From Schistosoma haematobium (lineage: Eukaryota; Platyhelminthes; Trematoda; Strigeidida; Schistosomatidae), in the NCBI RefSeq assembly GCF_000699445.3, contig NC_067196.1:32508616-32572615 (forward strand): a stretch of 64,000 nt of DNA. The letters are read 5' to 3'. Made by a program: the position numbers and the translations under genes. The notes below the pieces were generated by a model. That model had not been told where the DNA came from and made no database searches. It saw nothing but the letters and a program-made list of their open reading frames with translations. Of the stretch, positions 12,197-25,626 are shown one piece after another (the first letter of the stretch is position 1; every line of letters starts with the position of its first letter).

Positions 12197-12990
12197 TTAA
12201 TGTTTAAATAAATAAATGTTAGTTAAGTTATAACCGGCCATGGAAGGGATAGGGGGGTCACGTATTTCTTCTGTACACATAAATTGGGGTATATATGTAC
12301 GAATTCCAATGGCTTCAGCTATATATAGGAGATGGGAACGGACTCCGTCGGGAAATGATGGAGGTATACGATAGATAACTCGAAATGATTTCGATTTATC
12401 TACTGCATGACCGCTATCAATAAGATGTGCCAATATAGAACTGCGAATAGTTTTTCTCTGGCCCTTTATGTACCAAGTTGGTAGATGTTCACTCATTCGT
12501 TGGTTAAGTTGCCTGGTAGTACGCCCTATATAGCTATCTCCACAGGAGCAGCTGAATTTGTAAATGCACATGGAAGAGGCCAACTCAAGTAACTTATCCT
12601 TCGTTTGAGTAGACATCGCTGGTCGACAAGAGAAGGTCAACGCAAGATTGGCTGCGTAGAATGTCCTGGTGATTACTTTGGTTAACCTATATTTCAGAGT
12701 GTCACTAGCCACATCCCCGTTGAATTGCACTTTCATGTATAAAGGTTTCTTACGAACAGTCGAAATCTCCGACTTCTTTATTATATCCTGCATATACTTC
12801 TTAATGAACGCGCTGGGGTAGCCGATCTCGGTCAGTGAGTTGTTAATAAATTCAAGCTCCTGACTTAGAGTGTCTACTGTACAGATCTTTTTTGCTCTGC
12901 TCGTGAGACATCTGACCAAATTTCTCTTGTAACGGATGGGTGTGAAACTGCAGAAGTGAGTATATTGGCATGAAGAGGGGTTTCTTCTAT
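12197..12990 (-). mobile_element. Penelope-like element 3' part (RT thumb + GIY-YIG endonuclease)
   Basis: A 240-codon minus ORF (12197-12919) continues in frame upstream to about 12985. The upstream part (FTPIRYKRNLVRCLTSRAKK) resembles the region after the reverse transcriptase of Penelope-like elements. The C-terminal part contains a GIY-YIG endonuclease: IYKFSCSCGDSYIGRTTRQL followed by RMSEHLP, with the CxC next to the YIG motif typical of this group. The RT catalytic domain is missing, so the copy is 5'-truncated. AT-rich tetranucleotide runs (AATA type) follow the stop. GIY-YIG endonucleases nick DNA for target-primed integration; this fragment cannot move by itself. The endonuclease ORF is unusually intact compared with the fragments at 31932 and 55168. 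Confidence 0.85.
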
Positions 12991-15817
12991 AACTACATTG
13001 TCATGAGAAAATTTGTGAAAACATTTGAAGCTTTCAACAAACTACTAACATTGAGTTGAAAATATATTAAAGTTACAGTCATATTCGAAACATTGTAGAC
13101 AATTGTGATAAAAACCAATTGCATCATATCAAAGTAAGGCTTATAGTAATGTTTAAATAAATAGAAACAACTCTTGATTTTGTGAACTGATAAATCGAAG
13201 CATTAAAAGAGATGTTTCTTAAAATATGATATGTACTATATGAATATCCATTAGCTAACTCAGTAGTTATCAGAATAGGATATGCCCGGAATAATTATCG
13301 GTTTGGTCTGCCACATCATTACATGTAAGTGGACCGAAAGAGGAAATTATCAAAATGAAAAGCGGTGGGAAAAAATTAATAGTAACTATAATAAAAGTCT
13401 AAAAATGGGAAATACAGATCAAACGGAATATATATATATATATAAGCATATAATTCAGCAAACTTAACGACAGTCTGAATATGTAACTGAAAAGAATTTG
13501 TTACAAAACAGAGCTTATTAGCTCTTTCGTTCGTTAATTCATTATTTTGGTTGGTTATTCAGTCTTTGGCGATTGTCACTTGTGATCAATGATCTAACTG
13601 ATGCAAATAGGTGTATACATATGGACCACAAAAAATGGATATGACAACAGACAAATAAATAAGGTTTGGTTAGGTATATTGATTTTTAAATATATGCCAA
13701 ACTCTACTGTTCAGTATTTTGTTATGACATAAACCGTGAAATATTATAGGCAAACATGGAACTGTTACATTGTAGAACTGTAACCATATACACCATAACG
13801 ATCAGTGAATTTTTAATATTCTGAAATATATCACTAAACAACTGATTGCTCAAATTTTCAGTTCAGTTCTAATTATGCGCACATCGGATTTCGTTACACT
13901 GTAGAATACCTTGCATGAATGAATTCCTTGTCCTAAACTGTGTTTCAAACTTACCCACCAATTTATGAAATATTTACTTATGCAAAATATCTTTATATCG
14001 GTAATGTTTAGTCAGATATCACGTTTGAAAGATATATGTAATAACGTTGGAAAAGTCGACAAAAATTCTTAGATAGTTAGATGCTACACCTAGATTGTTT
14101 ATACAGATCCTCGAATTTTAGGTCTTAGCAGTGATAATTAAATTTTTCAGGATTATAGCTGCAACATCATCTATTTTAATAAATAGTTCGTTAATAACAG
14201 TTTTTATTTCTAATCACCTTCACCTCACGATCATATAATGTTATATCCCGCTATGCTAAACATTACCATTATTGTGGGATGCTCAGCTGACTAAAGTGAT
14301 AATGTACTTGTTATTAAAACCCAAACATAAGAAAAACTTACGCAAAATAATCAAACACACATAAATGATATGGTTCAATGAGAGCTAGGTTGTCGATAAT
14401 ATAATTATTTTGAATGTTAAATTGCGTTAAGTTTTCGCTAAAGCTATATTTTAAAAGACCATGAACTTTCAAGAATTTGTTTGAGTTGGCAAATGAGAAC
14501 TATAAAAATAAGTCAGAACAGCTGTGGAAATTCTTTAGTGTTAATAGTATATACATAAACAATGAGGGTTTTTCATCTGACTTAATGACCTAACATTGCT
14601 TTACGTTTTGTTTGGTAATGATTAATGTACTATAGTGAAGTTAAAACTTTGACTAGCATTTTAAGTCAAGTGTTTAACTATGAGAAAACTAATTTACAAA
14701 ACAATGCTAAAATATATATCTATCAAAATACTTAAGCAACTTCTAAATATACACAATACACTTTGGAAATATAAAGTATAACCTATTTCAAGGTAATGAG
14801 TTATATGTCAAATAAAATCCAGAGGGCGTATACAAAACTGTTTATTACTCATTGATTACTTATTAATTCTCTCTTCACTATCTTTATATCATTTTCAAAT
14901 AGTATGGAAATGATTTATCGTCTAAATTAATTGGTTTTTTAGGTACCTGTCTGGATTCTGACTATACTCTGGTAGGCTCCAAAAATACAATTCCTTAAAG
15001 TGACCAAAAACTTGATTGACCTAAACGACTGGACGCAAGTACAATAGCTGAGCATACTATTGTGACCAAATATGAAACTGTATGTGAAATAGTCATAAAG
15101 CGTAGTGAATACCAATTCCTTTTACATGACGTCATGAAAATGGTGATTCAAATCATTTAGATTTTCATGAAATGTTCCATTTATAAACATTTTATTTTCT
15201 TAGGCTTCCGAAAACCTTTTGACGCATGTCGATCTTCCCGGGTAGGTAGCAAGTAAGAGGATTCACTTAAATCTTATAAGCATTGAATTTTATAAAACTT
15301 GAATAACAACAATAAAATCTGATAGTTGAAGTACACTAACTAACCTAAAGATATCAATTGTATCTTGGTAATTGAAGATGTTCCGACTTGTCTGAGACAT
15401 TAACACAAGTTGCCCTGACATCAGTGTAACACCCTGTGAGGTTAATGCCACTTTAATTAGTTTTCTTCAAAGAGGTCTTCAACGATATTTGAGGTATTTT
15501 AAATAAACTTTAACTTGTTCATTACTTTATGAACTCTATCTGGACTTCTTTGGTCCATCTAAGGCATTGAACATTCAGGAAGAAATCCGAATTCTAAAAC
15601 CTTATAAAACACTAGGCACATCAAAATCTTAAATGATACATAAATTACCAAAATAATTTATCTATTTATCATAATCACACTAATAAACGATTGCTAAATT
15701 TATAAAATTGTGATAAACAAACAACGTCTCCATTATTTGTTCCAGCTGATTGATACAGTAAGTATTAACTAGTTTTATTTTTGTCTCTAAATAAATGTAA
15801 GAAAGTTTGAATCATAA

Positions 15818-16089
15818 TGTGATATGAGCTACTTATATCCACATAAGTATTATATAACGATGGTCAGGAATAGAATATATTTCAGTAGAAGATCGAGAAC
15901 GGAACAATGGGAACGGAAATCTGAGACGATGAACTAAGGTTTACAAAAAGAACAGTCAAGTTTCAGACAATTGATTGATAGTTTGCAAATTAACTATATA
16001 CTGTATGGATCTCAAATTTTAATGAGATATCCTGTAGTTTCGTGTTCAAATACATTCAATTGACCCCACTCATGTTCATGTTGACTACA
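15818..16089. repeat. Short LTR-like repeat, family L2
   Basis: Starts TGTGATATGAGC and ends GACTACA. It aligns by eye along its length with 24706-25018 (TGTGGTGCGTGC...CACTACA), with shared inner blocks such as TTTGCAAATTAAC. TG...CA ends, no ORF and about 270-310 bp suggest a solo LTR. The flanks (ATAA / ATAC) give only an imperfect duplication here. Confidence 0.5.
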
Positions 16090-16923
16090 ATACTTTCACT
16101 GTGATCTTTTTCAGTATTTTATATGACTGGTTCTTATCAAGAAACAATAACAATCAGATTTATAAACAATGAAATTCTGATATATTCTTATTAGGTAATG
16201 AGTTTAGTTAACTTAAATTTTGAATAATGAATATTTTACTTTAAAAAAGAAACTAGAAACAATTATTTATAATAAAACAAGAAATTTCTTGAAACTTAAA
16301 TGTAGCACAAGAGTTTTGAACTTATTTAATCAAAATTTAACTTAAGCATTACTTTTTGAATAGTGGAGACAATTTGAATAATTATTTTTTTAAAATAAAG
16401 ACATTAAAACAAAACTTTGAACTTAAACTCATTGAACTGTAATGAAGGAATTAGAATAATTATGCTTTGGAAATTGTTCTGATCTACAATACACTTCAAT
16501 TTAATATTTTCATAAAAATGTACGAAGCTTAGATAGATATTACGTGGTGAATATTATATGTACATCCAGATTTCGAACAGAGTGAATTTGTTCTATTTCA
16601 AGATTATGTCGAAACATCTTAACATTGTAAATTATAATATGATCACAAATAATTATGACCTCAACTCTTCTGTTCCACATTACCAATTATTCAACGTATA
16701 AATACGAAACCATTTTAATTATTTTGTAACTTACATTATGGATTGATTTTAAAGTCAGGATGTACTGGATATCTGCTTCGTTTTATTGTGGGACTCCTTA
16801 GCACCTTACATCCAAAACATCATAGAGAATCGAATTCAGGACCTATAGGTTTTGAGGTGTATGCTTAAACTTCAGACCAAAAAGTCATAATGTAATAGTT
16901 TACATGTATACTTACTTACTTAC

Positions 16924-18861
16924 TTACTTACGCCTGTTACTCCTAATGGAGCATAGGCCGCTGACCAGCATTCTCCAACCCACTCTGTACTGGGCCTTCT
17001 TCTCTAGTTCCATCCAATTCTTGTTCATTTTTCTCATGTCTATTTCCATTTCTCGGCGTAATGTGTGCTTTGGTCTTCCTCTTTTCTTTTGGCCTTCAGG
17101 ATTCCATGTGAGGGCTTGTCTTGTGACGCAGTTGGGTGCTTTCCTCAATGTGTGTCCTATCCACTTCCAGCGCTTCTTCCTGATTTCTTCCTCCACTGGG
17201 ATCTGGTTTGTTCTCTCCCACAGTACGTTGTTGCTAATAGTGTCCGGCCAACGGATCCGAAGTATTTTGCGTAGACAACTGTTAATAAACACCTGTATCT
17301 TCTGGATGATGACTTTCGTAGTTCTCCAGGTTTCTGCCCCATACAGTAGAACTGTCTTGACATTTGTATTGAAAATCCTGACCTTGGTGTTGGTTGACAG
17401 TTGTTTTGAGTTCCAGATGTTCCTCAGTTGTAAATATGCTGCTCTTGCTTTGCCGATCCGCGCCTTCACATCTGCATCAGATCCACCCTGTTCATCAATG
17501 ATGCTGCCCAAATACGTAAAGGTTTTTACATCTTCCAAATCTTCTCCGTCAATTGTGATTGGATTGGTGCATCCTGTGTTGTATCGGAGAATCCTGCTTT
17601 TCCCTTTGTGTATATTGAGACCTATTGCTGCTGAGGCTGCTGCCACACTGTTCGTCTTCTCCTGCATCTGTTGTTGCGTTTGGGATAGAAGGGCCAGATC
17701 GTCTGCGAAGTCTAGATCATCCAACTGCATCTTAGATGTCCATTGTATCCCGCGCTTTCCTTCAGACGTTGACGTCTTCATGATCCAGTCGATCACCAGG
17801 AGAAAGAGAAAGGGTGAGAGTAAGCAACATTGCCTGACACCGGTCTTCACCTCGAACGACTTTGTCAGCTGTCCTCCATGCACGATTTTGCAGTTTAATC
17901 CATCATAGGAATTCCGTATGATATTGACTATCTTCTGAGGCACGCCGTAGTATCGAAGAAGCTTCCATAGTGTTGTTCTGTCCACGCTATCAAATGCCTT
18001 TTCGTAGTCAATGAAGTTGATGTAGAGTGATGGATTCCATTCAATTGATTGTTCCACAATGATCCGTAGAGTTGCGATTTGGTCTGTACACGATCTATTT
18101 TTACGGAATCCTACCTGCTGGTCACGAAGTTGGGCGTCTACGGAGTCCTTCATCCTGTTTAACAATACCCTGTTGAAGACTTTTCCCGGTATTGAGAGAA
18201 GAGTGATGCCCCTGTAGTTATCACACTTGCTGAGATCGCCCTTCTTCGGTATTTTGATCAGTAGTCCTTCTTTCCAGTTTGTTGGTACTTGTTCCTCATC
18301 CCAAATCTTACTGAAGAGAATGTGGAGTATCCTTGCAGTTGCCGGTACGTCTGCTTTTAGTGCCTCTGCTGGGATGTTGTCCGGTCCTGCTGCTTTGCCA
18401 CTCTTGATTTGTCTGATGACCATGCTGATTTCTTCAATTGTTGGTGGGCCAACATTGATTGGGAGGTCCGTGGGTGCTGCTTCGATGTTGGGTGGGTTCA
18501 GTGGAGCTGGTCGATTCAAGAGTTCTTTGAAGTGTTCTACCCACTTGTTTTGTTGCTCTTCAATGTTGGTGATTACCTTGCCTTCTTTGCTTTTCACTGG
18601 TCGTTCTGGTTTGCGGCGATTTCCAGAGAGTTTCTTTGTCGTGTCATACAATTGTCTCATGTTTCCTTCTCTTGCAGCATTTTCCACCGTCGTTGCTAAA
18701 TCTTCCACATATTTACGTTTGTCGGTTCTGATGCTCCTCTTCACTTGTTTGTTCACTTCTGTGTATTCAGCTTGTGCCTTGTTTTTTTTCTGCTCTTGTT
18801 CGACTGGTATTGATTGCTGCCTTCTTCTTCCTCCTTTCTTGAATCTTATCCAGTGTATCAA
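16924..18861 (-). pseudogene. RTE reverse transcriptase (frameshifted), copy 1
   Basis: About 645 codons. Visible RT motifs: [41 protein letters not shown] (motif A), a motif B that reads [10 protein letters not shown] where copy 2 reads [10 protein letters not shown], the catalytic [11 protein letters not shown], and TYLGSIID. After the RT come the RTE-typical C-terminal blocks ([33 protein letters not shown]). The first codons upstream of the T-run indel are in a shifted frame relative to the endonuclease, so the start at 18861 (TTG) is not a real initiation site. The Gly-to-Cys change in motif B is probably damaging. Long plus-strand ORFs over this region (16904-17908, 18227-18919) are antisense shadows. 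Confidence 0.9.
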
Positions 18862-18943
18862 CAGTGATCCATTCCTTGTGATGGTGCTTCTTGTGACTCA
18901 GGACCTCATGACATGTTGAAGTGATTGCCTCTTTGATCCCCTT

Positions 18944-19942
18944 TCAGTTGCTCTCCACAGTAGTTCCTTCTCCATTGAGTAGATCATGAAAGGCCTGGAA
19001 CTTGTTGCTGAGGACTATCTTGAATTTCTTGAGTGTGTTAGTTTCCTGAAGAAAGACCGTATTGAACTTTTGTGATATTGTCTGCCCCGTTGTCCAGTGC
19101 TTCTTGAGTTTCAATTTTATCTTGGCGACCAGTAAGTGATGATCTGATGCTATATCAGCTCCTCTCTTGGTTCTCACGTCCTCTATAGTCCTCCTGAACG
19201 TTTTGTTGATGCAAATATGGTCGATTTGGTTTTGTGTAGTGTGATCCGGTGAAGTCCATGTGGTTTTGTGTATGCGTTTATGTGGGAATATGGTGCCGCC
19301 TATGACCAGCTTATTGAAGGCACATAGGTTTGCAAATCTCTCACCATTTTCGTTTCTTTCTCCCAGTCCGTGTCGTCCCATGACGTCTTCATATCCAGTG
19401 TTGTCCATTCCAACCTTGGCATTGAAATCTCCCATCAGAATGGTCAGGTCCTTTGTTGGGCACTTCTCGACGATTGACTGCAGCCTATTGTAGAATTGAT
19501 CTTTAGCGTCTTCATTGTAGTCGTTGGTAGGCGCATAGCATTGGATGATGTTCATTGAAATGCCCTCTTTCTTTGTTTTAAACGAGGCTTTGATGATCCT
19601 TGGTCCATGAGATTCCCATCCTATAAGCGCATTTTGCGCTTGTTTGGACAGCATCAATGCAACTCCTTGTGTATGTGGTGCATTTTCTTCTTCATGACCG
19701 GAGTATAACAGGAGCTCTCCTGTAGTTAGTCGTTGTTGTCCAACTTGTGTCCAATGTGTTTCACTGATCCCAAGTACCTCTAGGTTGTATCTTCTCATTT
19801 CTGCAGCAATCTGGAAGGCTCTTCCGGTGTCCCACATTCTACGAACATTCCATGTACCTAAATAAATGGTCGCTCTGGTTGTCAGAAGGGGCATCGGCCT
19901 CGTAACTTCCGAAGGGATTCGGCTTTCATCATGAGGCGTCAT
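18944..19942 (-). pseudogene. RTE APE-type endonuclease, copy 1
   Basis: About 332 codons with the apurinic-endonuclease-like fold motifs: TWNVRRMW near the N-terminus, [30 protein letters not shown] and the SDHH catalytic block near the end. It ends at a TGA where copy 2 has TGG, so the ORF was continuous with the RT. The domain nicks target DNA to prime reverse transcription. Translation probably began close to 19942, after the 5' leader. Confidence 0.9.
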
Positions 19943-19989
19943 AATTCTTCTAAATGAAGATCTTCTGACTCCCAGGGCAGAGTTTAAAA

Positions 19990-20129
19990 GGTTTGAATAA
20001 TTTTTTCTGGTTAGCGTTTTTTTAGCGAGTTAGTTTTCTACGGGATGGGGACGCTAACCCCATGCCCAACCCTCCTCCTTTATCCGGGCTTGGGACCGGC
20101 AGTAGCCCCCGGAGGGACTCCAGGCGGAG
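19990..20129 (-). promoter_or_regulatory. Structured RTE 5' leader, copy 1
   Basis: About 140 nt at the element's 5' end, GC-rich compared with the surroundings and without an ORF. On the minus strand AGTCCC/GGGGCT forms a hairpin with loop TCC. GGTTAGCG and CGCTAACC, about 45 nt apart, can pair, and TGGGG/CCCCA forms a smaller stem. The same leader starts copy 2 and exists alone at 27786-27929. RTE 5' ends can carry promoters or self-cleaving RNAs in other animals; the role here is inferred. Confidence 0.6.
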
Positions 20130-23100
20130 TTACATGTATAGCTTCAGTTAATTCGCGATACTGCCCAACTATGATTGAGCTCCATCGGTCATAAAACAGT
20201 AGAGCTCCGGAAATCACTTCTCGAAATTAGCTGCTAATATGAGCACAATTTTTATTATGATTACTATTGAATGCTTGTAGAAACTGTTGAGTTTCGTTGT
20301 TTACACCACGTAATCTATAATCATATGATTTTATATCTCTTTTAAGCATTTACTTCATCTTAATTAACTAAAATATATCTAAAATTTGTTTATACTCATA
20401 CCACTTTTTGGTCATTTTCGTATGTTTACATCTTATGAAAATCCTAAAGATAGAATAGAAATTCGTTTCACCCTATAATCCTTGTCATTTCTATCTTCAA
20501 AATTATCTAAGGAATTTAGTGAATAATGTATTCATTTCCTTAAATTTAACTTATGATTGAAAAGAATGTGGTTTAGTCAACAATGTATATTATTGTTATT
20601 CAAATGTTTATAACTACCTAATGTTTCATAACCTTTGCTTGTTACAAGTATACAACTTATCTCATTTTATAAATAATTCATAGAATAAATTAATAGGTTG
20701 TATTCAGGTGTAGTTTGACTTATATTCTTTACAAAAGGTCACAAATAAAATAGAAATTAATGAACTACAGTTAGCAAAGAAAGCCATTGAATGGAACTAA
20801 AGGTTAACCTTGTTTATATCAGATAATTTGAGGCATTAGTAGACTGAAAGGAAAATGATATGATCAATATTAATTTAACATATACAAAAAATCAATGACA
20901 AAATTACTAAAATCATGAACAATATTTTTGTTCCTAAGGTAACTAGAAAAATATCTGCAGTGTTTAGGCAGAATACTTAATAATGACTATAGAATTAATA
21001 ATTGTACCATAAGTAGTTATGTGTTTACATAATGAAAGTAATATTTCAGGAAATATGTACCTGTAGATTTTATAAACAGGAAACTGTACTTAATTTGCTA
21101 GTAGTTTGTTGAGAATGAAAAAAATAAGTCTGTAGCAGCGTATTCACAATTCAATATTTCCTTTGGAAAAATTCATTTTAACAACACACGTTACTTGTTT
21201 AAGTAATATATCACCTTTTATTTAGCGTTGATAGTAATGGATTTAGTAAATTATTATTTTATATTTTCTGAAAACATTCACCATTGTATCTTTTTCAAGA
21301 GATTTTTAAAACATATGAAGTTACAATTTCTGATAATCAAAGATGAATTCATCATTTTCTTTTTTGTGTATGAGCCTCTTTTAATGGTTATCTTTATATC
21401 GCCTGAGTTTGAACGATTGATTTTTTATCTCAGATAGTGGTTATCAATAAAATTCAGAACTAAAATTTCGTTCAGTTGGATCTGAGTCTTCCTGATAGAA
21501 GGAAACATGTATTTCAATTTGAATATAAACCAATATCGAAAATTGCTAGTCATGCTAATTTAAATGACAAATTTCTTGAAAAGTAATGTTAAAACATTTA
21601 TTAGGAAACCCTAATCATAGTCACATTTGAACAGATGTATTTTTTTGTTGTCACATAAATCAGTAGTAAACTCGTGCTTTAAAATTTATTTCAACATATC
21701 TTTGTTTAGGCTTTTAATCGGTAATATGTATATATATGCAGAGTCACAAGGTTCTCTTGACAAAGTGTAACCCTATTTTATTCATTTGTCCCACGTGAAA
21801 CATTTTAAATATATACATATATTGTGATGTACCATAATGACAACACCAATTCTAGGTACTATAAGAAAATTTACGGTTTGAAATATGGGCATACTTTTAC
21901 AAAGTAAATATTTATAGAAATTAAATACCATAGTTCGCTTCTAATTATTCATATTCATTGAATAGACATAAAAGTGACATCACTTCGTCACACTGAAGTA
22001 TCAATTCTTAAGAAAGTTTAAACCATTTCTAATCCGTCTAGAAGTTTATCCTGTATTTAGGATAACAATAGTTTATTTTCTCTACAAAAAGTCATCACAA
22101 TATATTGTAATATACACTAAGTTATTGTCTAGAGCAGAAATCGCTACTACTATCACTACTGATACTACTGACGTAAGTTCGTAGTGTCAACAAACTGAAT
22201 AACAGTTGGTATTAGGAATATTTTATTTATTGAAAATATTATCAGAAAAATTTCATGATGTCTAGGAAAGTGATTGATTTGAGAAAATTCAAAATTTATC
22301 ATCTTTTCTTCCTTATTAATAAATAATTGGTCTAGACAATAAACTTGACTTAAATAGCGTTAAATAATATAATATTACTATAAAACTGAAAACTGAAACC
22401 TACAGTTATAGAATGAAAACTGTTAAAACTTGTATTTTTTCAGTTCTTAGTTTGTATTTTTATGAACATCTTCAATCTCACTTAGTGATTATAGATTAAA
22501 AGTTATATTTGACAGTAAATATCATCAGAAGTTGACTTTAGCTACGAACTAAGAGTGTAGAGTATGATTCGTTTTAAAGTAAACTTAGTAATACAATATT
22601 AGCTCAGTAAAAGATTGTACTTAAAATTTCTAGCTTCAAAGGAGAGAACAACATATAACTACTAAGCTAAAATCCAATGGTACACATTTTGAAGTATAAG
22701 CAATTCGTAGTAGTGTAATCCCCATCCAATTTCATTGGTGAATAATTGTCTTAATTTAGACTTGAATAATTTCACAAATATGAAATGCTTTAGGAAGAGG
22801 ATAAGCGTCAGATTATGTATCGGTTCAATGGGACGATTTTTCATTATGGTATTCATTTTGCTCTAATTTAATGTGATATTCGTTCAGTAAAAATACCAGT
22901 ACGCACCAATTTGGTGTGACATCTATTTGTATTATCACTACTTCGGTTATGCATAATATTTATTAACTAATCATCAAATGCTTCTTACCCCCATATACAA
23001 ATAAACATGATCAGTTGAAAAAATGTCATATTTTTGGACGGTGAATGAAATTCTTGTCTCCCATAATTTTTTGGCTACCTCCTTATGTTGTGGAAAAACA

Positions 23101-23227
23101 ACAGTTATTTCTGTTTCAAGTCCAATTTCTCAGAGAAAGTAGTTTTCTTAAATATGATTGTTATCAGGCACTGTTAAGAGTTCTAGTGATAGGATAAATT
23201 GATTATGGATTTTTAAGCATTTCTCAG

Positions 23228-23828
23228 TTGACATTAGCTTTCACGTACCTGTGAAGCATCATCGATGAACAAGGAGGGTCCGATGCACACGTAAAGGCAA
23301 GGATTGGCAAAACAAGGGCCACATTCCTACAACTGAAGAACACATCGAACTCAGAACAACTGTCAACCAATATCAAAGTCAGAATCTTCAAAACGAACGT
23401 CAAGACAGTTCTGCTGTACGGAGCTGAAACTTGGATAATTACTACAACAGTCATAAAAAATGTACAAGTATTTATAAATACCTGTCTACTCAAGATGCTA
23501 AATGTTCGTTGGTCGTATACCATCAGCAACAACCTACTGTGGGAGAGAACAAACCAGCTTCCAGATGAAGAGGAAATTAGGAAAACACTTTGGAAGTGGA
23601 TAAGATATACATTGAGGAAATCATCAAGCTGCATCACGAGGCAGGCCCTAACTTTGAATTCTGAAGGAAAGCTGAAAAAAGGAAGGCCAAAAACACACCA
23701 CATCGGGAAGTAGAAGCGGATATGAAAAGGATGAATAACAACTGGAAAGATCTGGAAAGGGTTGGATGGAGAATGCTGATGGGCGGTCTATGCTGCTCCA
23801 CGAGGAGTAACAGGCGTAAGTAAGTATG
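23228..23828 (+). mobile_element. 5'-truncated RTE 3' end
   Basis: Plus-strand copy of the last part of the RTE RT. It starts within the YLGSIID block, continues through [33 protein letters not shown] and [11 protein letters not shown], and ends AACAGGCGTAAGTAAGTA at 23828, the family's 3' tail. It has an in-frame stop near the start and a small deletion near 23758. Orientation is opposite to the two long copies. The ORFs at 23224-23703 (-) and 23495-23713 (+) come from it. Confidence 0.9.
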
Positions 23829-24384
23829 GTAGAAAGAGGCTTTAATTTATAACTAAATAATTAGTAGCACATTAATTGATAAACTGATATAAAACACAGT
23901 CATTTTTTACGATACTTCAATAATTCTTCACCCTGAATCCCCTACATATATAAGGTAGCAATTTAAGTTTTGTTGAATATAAACATTACCATGAAATGTT
24001 AATCAATCTAGATTTTATGAATTAATTATTTTCTTATATTTTCTTATACCGTAAACATGTGCTTAAGTTATCTAACCCTTAGATTCCAAAAATATAGAAT
24101 TAAATTGTTTTAACTTCTTTTCACAATATAAATATCCTAAGATAACAAAGTTTTGGTATAATCATTAATTTCACCATTTCCATCCCAATGTGAATAGAAT
24201 AGCATTTCATCATAGATAATTGTTTTTACTTACTAAACTATCATTGAAACTATTATACGAAAGTATGTTTTAGTACTTAAGAATAAATAAATTTTAATTA
24301 GGAATTATCACATGACTTTTCCTTTGAAAATTTATTCATTTCATAGTCAACTGACTAAATTTTGAGGGAAGATCTAAAGGATCC

Positions 24385-24545
24385 CGGCTCAGTAGTTTAA
24401 AGGCTAAGCGTTTGCACTCAAGACTGATAAGTCCTAGGTTCGAATCTTGCGGGACGGGATCGTGGATACGCACTGCTGGGAAGTACCATACTAGAATGAA
24501 ATGGCTGTCCAGTGCTTCCAGCTTTTCCATGGTGGTCTAGCTTTA
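24385..24545 (+). mobile_element. Degenerate Sm-alpha-type SINE
   Basis: tRNA-like part with a good box B (GGTTCGAATCT), then a ribozyme remnant (24470-24515) and the 3' block CCATGGTGGTCTAGC. It is truncated on both sides relative to other copies. Confidence 0.7.
24470..24515 (+). ncRNA. Hammerhead remnant, core mutated
   Basis: Stem I strands GCACTG and CAGTGC are perfect, but the core reads CTGGGAA instead of CTGANGA, stem II is disrupted, and GAAA is followed by TGGCTGTC. Core changes should abolish cleavage. Preserved stem I with a broken core suggests random decay. Confidence 0.6.
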
Positions 24546-24705
24546 ATTATTAAATATTTACAGGAACATTGAAAATAAACCATTTCAGTATTCTAGAATT
24601 GTCCAGTCCATTAATTTTAAGCTTTGATTATAAATAATTAAAATTCATTAGATATTTTCTTATTTATTATTATTTGTATTTCTCTAAAGCTCCTATAAGT
24701 AGTAT

Positions 24706-25018
24706 TGTGGTGCGTGCTAATTATATTGATGTAAGTAGTTTATGACGCGAGTTAAAAACGTAATGTCTGGGAGCAGAAGATGGAGAAAGATCAAGAAAGC
24801 AAGAGCGGGAACACAATGCAATTTGTAAGAAAACGCACGAACAATGAAATGTGAGACAACGGATTGATGTTTGTGACAGGAACAGTCCAGGTTGATATGA
24901 TGGATTGATATTTTGCAAATTAACGATTTGCTATATGGTTTTTCTATTTTACCAAGTAACTCTGTAATTTTGAGCTAAATATGGTTCGATTGTCCCCACC
25001 CGTGTTCTGTTCACTACA
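24706..25018. repeat. Solo LTR, family L2, with 4-bp duplication
   Basis: TGTGG...CTACA, 313 bp, flanked by GTAT on both sides (24702-24705 and 25019-25022). It matches 15818-16089. No coding sequence. A short duplication with TG/CA ends fits an LTR retrotransposon reduced to one LTR by recombination; the parent family is not identified. Confidence 0.6.
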
Positions 25019-25573
25019 GTATGATATTAACATTTCATAGAGACATTATTGCACAAAAAAATGATTTTTACAAAAGCACATAGAAATAGAAACTGTCACT
25101 CAAGTAGACTTTTGAAAGTCATTTCATTAGCTTTAAATTACCTGAAAATTCATTTTTCTAGAAAAATTGAAATTATTTAAAAGAACTATGAATATATTTT
25201 TTTCTATTTGAAGGTTTATCAATCCTACAGATCTATCAATAAACAAAAATACAAATTTAACATTCAAACATTCAAGACTAATAAATTGCGTAACATTTCT
25301 TTCCAATATCAGATAATAAGTTTGAACATATAAATTATTATGTATAATACAAAATTGATAGAGTGTAACTTCTATTTGAATATTTGATGATAGTCATATT
25401 AAAGTAGTAAATTCACTGCTCAAATTAATATTGATGAACCTTTTTTGAAATTTCAATTCAGTTTTTATCACAGACTAGAAAGTATCATGCATAATATTCA
25501 TGCAAATTATATGACCTTAGGTCAGCTTAATTGTTTTTAAACCTCTGTGTAAATTACAGTGTTTTGCAGTGTT

Positions 25574-25626
25574 TAATAATAATAATAATGGTAATAGTGA
25601 TAATAATAGTAGTGGTAATAATAGTA

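Larger units (their letters stand above)
16911..20129 (-). mobile_element. RTE-clade non-LTR retrotransposon (SR2-like), near full length, copy 1
   Basis: A 3219-bp minus-strand insertion flanked by an exact 11-bp duplication TTACATGTATA (16900-16910 and 20130-20140). In element order: a 5' leader of about 140 nt beginning ACTCCGCCTG, an APE-type endonuclease, a reverse transcriptase, and a 3' end AACAGGCGTAAG running into a GTAA tetranucleotide repeat tail. One-ORF layout, APE endonuclease and simple-repeat tail are RTE traits; SR2/SjR2 is the schistosome relative I recall. The copy is inactive: an in-frame TGA (18944-18946) and a homopolymer indel (T run at 18782-18789) split its ORF. Confidence 0.92.

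Noticed and set aside
11780..12990. Hammerhead ribozyme in the Penelope-like element
   Set aside because: Such ribozymes are known in Penelope-like elements, but no CTGANGA...GAAA arrangement is visible around this truncated copy.
16904..19493. Long plus-strand ORFs (334, 230, 96 and 77 codons) opposite the RTE copy 1
   Set aside because: They lie antisense to clear RT/endonuclease motifs and have no features of their own; the same shadows recur opposite copy 2 (28201-30628).
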